A DNA stretch of 64,000 nt from Modestobacter sp. VKM Ac-2982 (lineage in GTDB: Bacteria; Actinomycetota; Actinomycetes; Mycobacteriales; Geodermatophilaceae): the NCBI RefSeq assembly GCF_026967935.1, contig NZ_JAPVBL010000003.1, positions 124,001-188,000 on the forward strand, written 5' to 3'. The position numbers and the translations under genes were made by a program. This document shows positions 57,030-64,000 of the stretch, piece after piece. Position 1 is the first letter of the stretch; each line of letters begins with the position of its first letter. The notes beneath the pieces were generated by a model that was given only the letters and a program-made list of their open reading frames with translations, had not been told where the DNA came from and searched no databases.

Positions 57030-57956
57030 GTGGGCACGGAGGCGTCGGTGACGGGCACGGGGAGCACAGCTGCGCCGGCCGGCTCGGTCGGTGCCGTCTG
57101 CGTGCTGCACGGCGACCCGGAGGTGCCGGGGTGGCTGTTCCGGCTCGCCCGGGCGATGCCGCTCGTCCTGGTCGTGAACGACCCCGGTCCCGGCCGGTAC
57201 GTCCGCCTCCCCCCGGCCGCGGTCACGCTGGTCAACGACGAGCCGGCGGGCTTCGCGGTGAACGTGGACCGGGGGGTCGACGCGCTGCTGGCGGCCGCGC
57301 CGGTCGACGTCCTGCTGAGCGTCAACTTCGACCTGGAGCTCGAGCTGGACGCCGTCGACTCGCTGGTGGCCGCGCTCGACCAGCACCCGGAGGTGGCCGC
57401 CGCCGGGCCGCTGCTCACCGGGCACGACGGTGAGCCGGTGTTCAGCTCCGGCCGGCTGCCCCGCCCGGTGCTGGAGTTCCTGCGGGCCGCCGGCCTGCGT
57501 CAGGGGCGGCTGCTGGAGTGGCAGCGGCTGCTGCTGCGCCGCTCGGCCACCTGGCGGGCGCGCAACGCCGGGGCCACCAGCGCGCCGCTCCGGCTGTTGC
57601 CGGACGGCGAGTACCTGCCGTGGACGTGCGTGGCGGTGCGCCGCGCGGCCTGGACGTCGGTGGGTCCGCTGGACCGCCGCTTCCGGCTGTACGCCGAGGA
57701 CATCGACTGGTCGGTGCGGGCGGTCGCGGCGGGCTGGCAGCTGTGCCTGGTGACCCCCGGGTCCCCGGTGGTGCACGCCGAGCGCTGGACCCGCAGCCCG
57801 ACCACCGACGCCTGGTACGAGGCCAGCCACACCCGGCTGCACCGCAAGCACGGCTGGACGGCGAGCGGTCGCGCGCAGCGGGCCGGGCTCGCACTGCGCC
57901 GGTGGACGCCGCTGCGCTGGGTCAGCCCGCTGGTCTGGGCGGAGACCCGCCGGTGA
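57030..57956 (+). CDS. Family 2 glycosyltransferase (exopolysaccharide)
   Basis: A 308-residue GT2-like enzyme. The nucleotide-binding acidic motif region reads LSVNFDLELE (about residue 97) where DxD is usual. The acceptor-side FRLYAEDIDWSVRA (about 221), with an ED acid pair, is typical of rhamnosyl/mycolic-type GT2 enzymes. There is no signal or TM segment. It starts at GTG 57030, and its stop overlaps the ligase GTG (GTGA). A TAGCGT box at 56985-56990 may be the -10 of its promoter. It is the first gene of the three-gene polysaccharide operon. Confidence 0.83.
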   Translation: MGTEASVTGTGSTAAPAGSVGAVCVLHGDPEVPGWLFRLARAMPLVLVVNDPGPGRYVRLPPAAVTLVNDEPAGFAVNVDRGVDALLAAAPVDVLLSVNFDLELELDAVDSLVAALDQHPEVAAAGPLLTGHDGEPVFSSGRLPRPVLEFLRAAGLRQGRLLEWQRLLLRRSATWRARNAGATSAPLRLLPDGEYLPWTCVAVRRAAWTSVGPLDRRFRLYAEDIDWSVRAVAAGWQLCLVTPGSPVVHAERWTRSPTTDAWYEASHTRLHRKHGWTASGRAQRAGLALRRWTPLRWVSPLVWAETRR

Positions 57957-59236
57957 CCTCCCCGGCGTTGTCCCGCCGGTTCGTGCTGGGCTACGCCGCC
58001 CTCTGGCTGGCCGGTGCGGGCTTCCTGTGGTGGCCGTGGCTGCTGGTCCGGCTGGTGCTGCGCGCCCGCGCCGAGCACCGGCCGCCGCTGCTGCTGACCG
58101 GGGTGGCGGGCTTCCTCGGGCTGAGCCTGCTGCTCGCGCTCGTCCAGGCCCCTCCGGCCGGACGGGTGCTGGGCGCCGCGCTCAACCTCCTCGTCTGGGT
58201 CTGCCTGGTGCTGCTGGTGGCCGCCCGGCCGTCCCGGCGGCAGCTCGCCGAGGCCGCTGCGGGCCTGGTGGGGCTGGCCCTGGTCCAGGCCGCGCTGACC
58301 CTGCTCGCCCTGCTGCTGTACCCGCAGGCGCAGGACCTCGTGCTGCCGCTGGGGCGGCTGCTGCCCGACTCGGTGCTGGCCGATCCCAGCATCACCGCCT
58401 TCGCGGTCACCCACCTGGCCTTCCCCGACTACTTCGCGATGCCCGTCGTCCGCAGCGGCGGGATCCTCGGCAACCCGACCTGGGGCGGTGCGCTCGCCGC
58501 GCTCGGGATCCTGCTGCTGCTGGTGGACCCGTTCGGCCGGCGGCGACCCGGGGTGCGGGGCTGGGCGCTCACCGGCGCGGGCGTCGTCGTCCTGCTGCCG
58601 TCGCTGGTGCTGTCGTACTCGCGCAACACCGTGCTCGCCCTGCTCGTCGCCCTGGTCGCGGCCGGGGCGGTGCTGCTGCGGCGCCGGCTGGGCGCCCCCG
58701 GCTTCGCCGCCCTGGTGTCGCTGTCGGTCGCCGGCGGCGTCGCGGTCCTGGCGGTCCTGCCGGTCCCCGCGCTGATCGCGTCGCTGAACGGCACCCGGGC
58801 CGGATCGGCCGAGACGCGCGGGGAGATCTACTGGATCACGCTGGACCGGGTGCTCGCCTCGCCCACCCCGCTGCTCGGCTCCGGGGTCAAGGAGCGGGTG
58901 CCCGGGCTGGTGGCCAGCCTGGGCAGCCACAGCAGCTACCTGGGGCTGCTGTACCGCGGCGGCGCGGTCGCCCTGCTGCTCTTCCTGGCCGCGCTGGTCG
59001 TGGCCGGCTGGGTGGCCTGGCGGCGCGGGGAGGCGGCGGCGCTGGCGCTGGTCGTCTTCACCGCGGTCTGGTCGGTGGCCGAGGACGTCGACGTGGGGCA
59101 CTTCGTCCCGCTCGCCCTGGTGCTCGCGCTGGGGCTGCTCGGGCAGCCGGACGACGCCGGACCGCCGGAGCACCCGGTCGGTGCCGCCGACCGTCCGGCT
59201 CCGGTGGGCGCGGCGGCCGGTGCACGTGTCGGCTGA
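57953..59236 (+). CDS. O-antigen ligase/polymerase-like membrane protein
   Basis: A 427-residue polytopic membrane protein (about 10-11 TM segments). The WaaL/Wzy family core is visible: GNPTWGGALAALG, the LSYSRNTVLALLV segment (about 220) and a long extracytoplasmic loop with GEIYWITLDRVLASPTPLLGSG in two parts and SLGSHSSYLGLLYRGG (His-Ser, about 325), where ligases carry their catalytic His. It probably polymerises or ligates exopolysaccharide repeat units. It starts at GTG 57953, overlapping the glycosyltransferase stop. The C-terminal 35 residues are a polar tail that overlaps the flippase start. Confidence 0.82.
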   Translation: MTSPALSRRFVLGYAALWLAGAGFLWWPWLLVRLVLRARAEHRPPLLLTGVAGFLGLSLLLALVQAPPAGRVLGAALNLLVWVCLVLLVAARPSRRQLAEAAAGLVGLALVQAALTLLALLLYPQAQDLVLPLGRLLPDSVLADPSITAFAVTHLAFPDYFAMPVVRSGGILGNPTWGGALAALGILLLLVDPFGRRRPGVRGWALTGAGVVVLLPSLVLSYSRNTVLALLVALVAAGAVLLRRRLGAPGFAALVSLSVAGGVAVLAVLPVPALIASLNGTRAGSAETRGEIYWITLDRVLASPTPLLGSGVKERVPGLVASLGSHSSYLGLLYRGGAVALLLFLAALVVAGWVAWRRGEAAALALVVFTAVWSVAEDVDVGHFVPLALVLALGLLGQPDDAGPPEHPVGAADRPAPVGAAAGARVG

Positions 59237-60485
59237 GCAGGCCCTCTCGGGCGAGGAGGTGCGCCCCGGACGTCAGCGGGTGTTCACCCTGCTCGACCAG
59301 GGGCTGTCCAGCGTCACCAACTTCGCCCTGTCCCTGGTGGCCGCCCGGGAGCTGGCCCCCACCGAGCTGGGCGCGTTCGCCGTCGCCGTGGCCACCTACC
59401 TGATCATGCTGGGGCTGGTGCGCGCGGCCTGCGGGGAGACGCTGCTGGTGCGTCATGCCGGGGCCCCGGCCGGCGACTGGCCGGTGCTGACCCGGGCGGT
59501 GACCGGGCTGGCCGCGGCAGGGGGGTGTCTGGCCGCGGTGCTGGTCGCGGCGGTCGGGCTGGTGATCGGCGGCCGCGTCGGGCCGGCGCTGGTGGTGCTC
59601 GCGCTGACCCTGCCCGGCCTGCTGGTGCAGGACGCCTGGCGGTACTGCCTCCTGGGTGCCGGGCGGGCCGGGGCGGCGTCGGCGCTGGACGGCGTCTGGG
59701 TGGTGCTGCTGGTGCCCGCGTTCGCCGTCCCGCTGGTCGCCGACCGGGTGAGCGCCCCCTCGCTGCTCCTGGCGTGGGGGGTCGCCGGGGCGGCGTCGCT
59801 GCCGCTGGCGGTGCTGCTGGACCGGGTGCGCCCGGACGTCGTCCTGGGCTGGCGGTTCCTGCGGGAGAACCAGCAGCTGATCCGGCGGTACTGCCTCGAG
59901 TCGCTCACCGGCTTCGGCGCCTACCAGGTGCTCGTCTACGGGCTCGCCGCGCAGTTCGGCCTCGCCCTCGCGGGCGCGCTCCGGCTGGCGCTGACCGCGC
60001 TCAGCCCGGTGAACGTGCTGTTCCAGGGGGCGTACACGATCGCCACCGTGCGCAGCGTGCAGCTGCGCGGTCAGGGTGCGGGCCGGCACCTGCGCTGGTC
60101 GGTCACGGTCGGCGCGACGCTGGCCGCCGTGGCGGTGCTCTGGACCGGCGTGCTGTTGTTGCTGCCCGCCGGTGTGGTCAGCGCGGTGCTCGGGCCGGAG
60201 TGGCCGGAGGTCCGGGGCGTCGTGGCCGTGCTGGGGCTCTGGCTGGTGGCCATCGGCGTCCAGTCGGGGGCGGCCACCGGGTTGCACGGGCTGGTCGACT
60301 CGCGCCGGAGCCTGGCCGCGCAGCTGATGTCCGCGCCCGCGCTGCTGGTCCTGGCCTGGGCCGGTGCCGCCGTGGCGGGCGTCCTCGGCGTCGCGGTCGG
60401 GTACGTGGCGGCCGGGCTGGTCTCCGGGGTCGTCTGGTGGAGCCTCTACCGCCGCTCGTTGCGGCTGGGCCCCACGGCGGCCTGA
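59226..60485 (+). CDS. Polysaccharide flippase (Wzx/MATE-like)
   Basis: A 419-residue membrane protein with about 12 TM segments that fits the MOP superfamily of lipid-linked sugar exporters. The first helix region is RVFTLLDQGLSSVTNFALSL and the seventh contains ESLTGFGAYQVLVYGLAAQFG. It should flip undecaprenyl-linked repeat units across the membrane before polymerisation by the adjacent ligase-like protein. The start is uncertain: GTG 59226 overlaps the upstream stop by 11 bases, GTG 59220 and GTG 59181 (with a GGAG) are alternatives. It ends the operon; a small hairpin (60508-60523) follows. Confidence 0.82.
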   Translation: MSAEQALSGEEVRPGRQRVFTLLDQGLSSVTNFALSLVAARELAPTELGAFAVAVATYLIMLGLVRAACGETLLVRHAGAPAGDWPVLTRAVTGLAAAGGCLAAVLVAAVGLVIGGRVGPALVVLALTLPGLLVQDAWRYCLLGAGRAGAASALDGVWVVLLVPAFAVPLVADRVSAPSLLLAWGVAGAASLPLAVLLDRVRPDVVLGWRFLRENQQLIRRYCLESLTGFGAYQVLVYGLAAQFGLALAGALRLALTALSPVNVLFQGAYTIATVRSVQLRGQGAGRHLRWSVTVGATLAAVAVLWTGVLLLLPAGVVSAVLGPEWPEVRGVVAVLGLWLVAIGVQSGAATGLHGLVDSRRSLAAQLMSAPALLVLAWAGAAVAGVLGVAVGYVAAGLVSGVVWWSLYRRSLRLGPTAA

Positions 60486-60626
60486 CCGCTCAGCAGCGCA
60501 GACTCCGCCGTTCCATTGAACGGAAGCGTCCTCACGCTGGGTAGTCGAACACCAGCACCGCTGCGAGGTGCCGTGCACCCGAACAGGTGAAACGGACCGC
60601 ACGGGCCCGAATGGTGTGACTCAGCG

Positions 60627-60656
60627 TTGCCTGGTGCACAACCGGCGACGTAGCGT
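60627..60656 (+). promoter_or_regulatory. Sigma-70-type promoter of pectinesterase gene
   Basis: TTGCCT (60627-60632), an 18-base spacer and TAGCGT (60651-60656) match a housekeeping promoter. The predicted leader is about 90 bases. The same GACGTAGCGT string recurs at 56981-56990 before the glycosyltransferase operon. The rest of the gap 60486-60752 shows only the small hairpin 60508-60523. Confidence 0.5.
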
Positions 60657-60752
60657 CCCGATCCGAACGTCCGAGCGCCCACCGGTGTGCGGCTCGGCGT
60701 GTCGTCGTCCTCGGAGCCTGTCTCCTCGGCCCCTGCAGAGAAGAGCTCGTCT

Positions 60753-63700
60753 GTGTCTCGCGCTTCCCGTCCGCCCGCACTCGCCTCGCGTGCCGGCGCC
60801 GCCACCCTGGCGGCCGCCGCCCTGCTCGGCAGCCTCGTCGTCGGCGTGCCCAGCGCCGCCGCCGCCACCGGTCCGACCGCCGTGGCCGACTTCGACGGGG
60901 ACGGCGCCAGCGACCTCGGCGTCTTCCGGCCTGCCGAGGGCCAGTTCCTGATCGAGGGCCAGGACGCCACCTGGTGGGGCGGTGAGGGCGACGTCGACGT
61001 CTCCGCCGACTACGACGGCGACGGCGCCACCGACATCGCGGTGTTCCGCCCGGCGACCGGGCAGTGGTTCGTCGAGGGTGGCGCCACGTCGTGGTGGGGC
61101 GAGGCCGGGGACGTGGCCGTGCCGGCGGACTACGACGGTGACGGCAGCGCTGACATCGCGGTGTTCCGCCCGGCGACCGGGCAGTGGTTCGTCGAGGGCG
61201 GCGCCAGCACGTACTGGGGCGAGGCCGGGGACGTGGCCGTGCCGGCGGACTACGACGGTGACGGTGCGGCCGAGGTCGCGGTGTTCCGCCCGGCGACCGG
61301 GCAGTGGTTCGTCGAGGGTGGCGCCACTTCGTGGTGGGGCGAGGCCGGGGACGTGGCCGTGCCGGCGGACTACGACGGTGACGGCAGCGCTGACATCGCG
61401 GTGTTCCGCCCGGCGACCGGGCAGTGGTTCGTCGAGGGTGGGGCGACCTCCTGGTGGGGTGGTCCCGGTGACGTGGCGGTGCCGGCTGACTACGACGGTG
61501 ACGGTGCGGCCGAGGTCGCGGTGTTCCGCCCCGAGACCGGGGAGTGGTTCGTCGAGGGCGGCGCCAGCACGTACTGGGGTGGCGCGGGCGACCTCGCACT
61601 GACCCGCGGCCTGGGCGAGCGGCAGGCGGCCGAGGCCGCGCCGGTCGACCCCACACCGGTCGACACCACCGCGCCGGCCGTACCGGCCGACGTGACCACC
61701 GTGCTGGGCGACAGCTCGGTGACGGTCAGCTGGGCGGCAGTGGCCGAGGGCGACCTCGCCGGGTACGACGTCCAGCGCGCCGAGGCCGGGGGTGAGCCGG
61801 TCGAGCTGACCGCCGAGCTGGTCGAGGGCACCTCCTTCACCGACTCCACCGCCACGGTCGGGACCCGGTACTCCTACACGGTCACCGCGACCGACACCGC
61901 GGGCAACGCCTCGGCCCCCTCGGCTGCCGCCGTCGCCACCCCGGTGGACGCCGACGTGGTCGTCGCCGCCGACGGTTCCGCGGACGCCACGACCGTGCAG
62001 GCGGGCGTCGACCTGGTGCCTAACAACGCCGACCACCGGGCCGACCCGCAGCTGGTCCTGGTCCAGCCGGGCACCTACGAGGGCCTGGTCACCTCGGGCA
62101 ACCGGTACGGCGTCACGGTCATGGGTGCCACCACCGACCCCGCCGACACCGTGCTCACCGCCGCCGACGCGGTGAACCCGACCGTCTCGCTGTCCGGCCA
62201 CGAGTGGTCACTGCTGAACCTGACCGTGGCGAACACCAACGGCACCGGCGTCGCCGGCGCTCAGGCCACCGCGCTGAAGGTCAACTCCGGTGACCGCGAC
62301 GTCTTCGACAACGTCGCCTTCCTCGGCAACAAGCAGACCCTGCAGCTGCAGACGTCGAACACCACGACCTACAGCCGGCTCTTCTTCTCGAACGCCTACG
62401 TCGAGGGCGGGCAGGACATCGTCCTGGGCCGCGCGGTCGCCGTCTTCGAGGACAGCACGATCCACGTGCTCGACCAGCCCAACGCGGCGATCACCGACTC
62501 GTCGATCAGCTCCGCGCACCCCTACGGCTTCCTGGTCACCGACAGCGAGATCGTCACCGACGGGGCAGCCGGCTCGATCTACCTGGGCCGCCCCTACCCG
62601 GCCAGCGCCACCTCGCAGGCCCAGGTGACGATCCGCGGCACCGAGCTGGGTTCGGCGATCAACACCGCACAGCCGTGGAAGGACTGGAACGCCACCACGC
62701 CCTGGACCTCGGGTCGCTTCTCCGAGTACCAGAACACCGGCCCGGGCGCGACGGTCAACGCCAACCGCCCGCAGCTGACCGACGAGCAGGCCGCGCAGTA
62801 CACCAAGGCCGCCTACCTCGCCGGCACCGACGGCTGGGCCCCGGTCGGGCAGCAGCTGCCCACCGAGCCGGCCGACACCACCGCCCCGGCAGCCCCGGCC
62901 GGCCTCACGGCCACCGCCGGGAACGCCCAGGTCGAGCTGACCTGGACGGCGAACGCCGACAGCGACCTCGCCGGCTACGACCTCTACCGGGCCGCAGGCA
63001 CCACGGTCGAGGTGACGGCGGAGAACAAGGTGAACACCGAGCTGCTCACCGGCTCCTCCTACACCGACCGCGCCGTGGTCAGCGGCACCGGGTACGCCTA
63101 CGTGCTCACCGCCGTCGACGGTGCGGGCAACGCGTCGGCCGCCTCGGCGACCGTCTCGGCCACCCCGACCGGTGAGGTGCTGCCGGTGCACGACCTGCTG
63201 GTCGCGCAGGACGGCTCGGGTGACTTCACCTCCGTGCAGGCCGCCGTCGACGCCGCCGGCGCCGGCACGGCCGGCGACCCGGTCGTCATCGCGATCAAGC
63301 CGGGCACCTACCGCGAGCTGGTCAGCATCACCAAGAACAACGTCTCGCTGCTCGGCACCACCGGGACGGCCACCGACGTCGTGCTCAGCTACGACAACGC
63401 CGCCGGCACCATCAACCCGGCGACCGGCTCGGCGTACGGCACCGGCAACAGCCAGAGCGTGCTGGTCAAGGGCAACGACGTCACGGTCAGCGACCTGACG
63501 ATCGAGAACGCCTTCGACGAGGCGGCGGCGACGTTCAACGACAAGCAGGCGGTCGCGCTGAACACCACCGGTGACCGGCTGGTCTTCGACAACGTGCGCC
63601 TGCTGGGCAACCAGGACACCCTGCTGGTCAACTCCGGTGACGCCAACCGGGTCGCCCGGTCCTACTTCGTGGACAGCTACGTCGAGGGCGACGTCGACTT

Positions 63701-64000
63701 CGTCTTCGGCCGGGGCACCGCGGTGTTCGACCGGAGCACGATCCACGCGCTGAGCCGGGGCAGCAGCTCCAACAACGGCTACCTCACCGCCGCGAGCACC
63801 GCGGACGACAACCGGTACGGGATCCTGATCACCAACAGCACGGTGACCAGCGACGCCCCGGCGGAGACGTTCTCGCTCGGCCGCCCGTGGCGCGGCTGGA
63901 GCGACGACTACACGAAGAACGGCGTCGAGATGCCGAACTCGCGTGGTCAGGTCACCATCCGCGAGACCGAGCTGCCCGCCGCGATCCGGACCAGCCAGCC
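60753..64000 (+). CDS. Secreted repeat protein with two pectinesterase domains (3' partial)
   Basis: At least 1082 residues, open to the window end. A signal peptide (about 1-40, ending PSAAAA) is followed by six 40-residue FG-GAP/VCBS-like repeats (about 46-285, each starting DYDGDG and containing AVFRPATGQWF) that probably bind calcium, FnIII (about 304-400), pectinesterase domain 1 (about 400-706), FnIII (about 710-806) and pectinesterase domain 2 (about 812 on). Domain 2 has QDTL, VDFVFG and LGRPW (both catalytic Asp, Arg). Domain 1 keeps GQDIVLG and LGRPY but reads NKQTL where QDTL is expected, so one catalytic Asp is lost. It should de-esterify pectin outside the cell. It starts at GTG 60753. 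The true end and any sorting signal lie beyond the window. Confidence 0.88.
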   Translation, partial: MSRASRPPALASRAGAATLAAAALLGSLVVGVPSAAAATGPTAVADFDGDGASDLGVFRPAEGQFLIEGQDATWWGGEGDVDVSADYDGDGATDIAVFRPATGQWFVEGGATSWWGEAGDVAVPADYDGDGSADIAVFRPATGQWFVEGGASTYWGEAGDVAVPADYDGDGAAEVAVFRPATGQWFVEGGATSWWGEAGDVAVPADYDGDGSADIAVFRPATGQWFVEGGATSWWGGPGDVAVPADYDGDGAAEVAVFRPETGEWFVEGGASTYWGGAGDLALTRGLGERQAAEAAPVDPTPVDTTAPAVPADVTTVLGDSSVTVSWAAVAEGDLAGYDVQRAEAGGEPVELTAELVEGTSFTDSTATVGTRYSYTVTATDTAGNASAPSAAAVATPVDADVVVAADGSADATTVQAGVDLVPNNADHRADPQLVLVQPGTYEGLVTSGNRYGVTVMGATTDPADTVLTAADAVNPTVSLSGHEWSLLNLTVANTNGTGVAGAQATALKVNSGDRDVFDNVAFLGNKQTLQLQTSNTTTYSRLFFSNAYVEGGQDIVLGRAVAVFEDSTIHVLDQPNAAITDSSISSAHPYGFLVTDSEIVTDGAAGSIYLGRPYPASATSQAQVTIRGTELGSAINTAQPWKDWNATTPWTSGRFSEYQNTGPGATVNANRPQLTDEQAAQYTKAAYLAGTDGWAPVGQQLPTEPADTTAPAAPAGLTATAGNAQVELTWTANADSDLAGYDLYRAAGTTVEVTAENKVNTELLTGSSYTDRAVVSGTGYAYVLTAVDGAGNASAASATVSATPTGEVLPVHDLLVAQDGSGDFTSVQAAVDAAGAGTAGDPVVIAIKPGTYRELVSITKNNVSLLGTTGTATDVVLSYDNAAGTINPATGSAYGTGNSQSVLVKGNDVTVSDLTIENAFDEAAATFNDKQAVALNTTGDRLVFDNVRLLGNQDTLLVNSGDANRVARSYFVDSYVEGDVDFVFGRGTAVFDRSTIHALSRGSSSNNGYLTAASTADDNRYGILITNSTVTSDAPAETFSLGRPWRGWSDDYTKNGVEMPNSRGQVTIRETELPAAIRTSQ
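60888..61607 (+). repeat. Six tandem 120-bp in-frame repeats
   Basis: Units begin at 60888, 61008, 61128, 61248, 61368 and 61488, each coding for 40 residues. Units 2-5 are nearly identical at the DNA level over long stretches such as GCGGTGTTCCGCCCGGCGAC. Variants alternate (GSADIAV at 61128 and 61368; GAAEVAV at 61248 and 61488), giving a 240-bp higher-order period. Confidence 0.92.

Noticed and set aside
60888..61607. Regular 120-bp repeats considered as a CRISPR array.
   Set aside because: The unit is an exact multiple of three, the frame stays open, and the translation gives DYDGDG repeats. There are no short repeats with unique spacers.

Overview
The window is about 74% GC by eye. It has GTG starts, four-base start/stop overlaps, short intergenic gaps and a proteasome activator gene, which together point to a high-GC actinobacterium. 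A free-living soil or rock-surface lineage such as Geodermatophilaceae would fit, but that placement is inference. I see no phage, transposase, CRISPR array or rRNA, and one tRNA. It reads as an ordinary chromosomal region rich in surface, lipid and scavenging functions.

Layout. 1-3995: B12-dependent diol/glycerol dehydratase large subunit (cut by the window edge), medium subunit and both reactivase subunits. 3992-9121: proteasome activator Bpa, a class-V aminotransferase-like protein, a quinone oxidoreductase and a MacB-type ABC transporter. 9350-17841: an acyl-CoA ligase, a thioesterase, a FolP2-type pterin-domain protein, two DinB-like paralogues, an acetamidase-family hydrolase, a serine hydrolase, HU and an aldo/keto reductase. 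17933-22041: a c-di-GMP phosphodiesterase and a divergent multi-sensor SpoIIE-type phosphatase. 22106-28573: a lipid module (acyl-CoA oxidase/dehydrogenase, TetR, thiolase, large FabG, MaoC hydratase) with an operator wrapped around the thiolase promoter. 28627-29666: class E sortase and a small membrane protein. 29705-33150: a D-glutamate pair (DgcN, DgcA) divergent from a YkvI-like transporter. 33158-40341: an App1-phospholipase D fusion, two CNNM/CorC-type membrane proteins and a SUV3-like helicase. 40711-42559: a surface protein with a C-terminal LAFTG sorting signal, then tRNA-Ser. 42709-49936: an amino-sugar operon (ROK repressor, ABC binding protein and two permeases, ROK kinase, NagZ-like glycosidase). 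50096-54358: a giant secreted nuclease/5'-nucleotidase fusion. 54546-60485: diguanylate cyclase and an exopolysaccharide block (Wzz/BY-kinase-like, glycosyltransferase, ligase, flippase). 60753 to the end: a secreted repeat protein with two pectinesterase domains, unfinished at the edge.

How the genes work together. Four themes recur. (i) Scavenging: extracellular DNA and nucleotides, pectin, amino sugars or muropeptides, and D-glutamate. (ii) Cell surface: sortase E and a matching LAXTG substrate, and exopolysaccharide synthesis. (iii) c-di-GMP signalling: one EAL and one GGDEF protein. (iv) Fatty-acid metabolism under TetR control. Several intergenic gaps hold strong palindromes. One roughly 50-bp family occurs three times, twice between convergent genes, and looks like a lineage-specific terminator/repeat. 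All functional calls rest on motifs, length and gene order read by eye; no database search was run.
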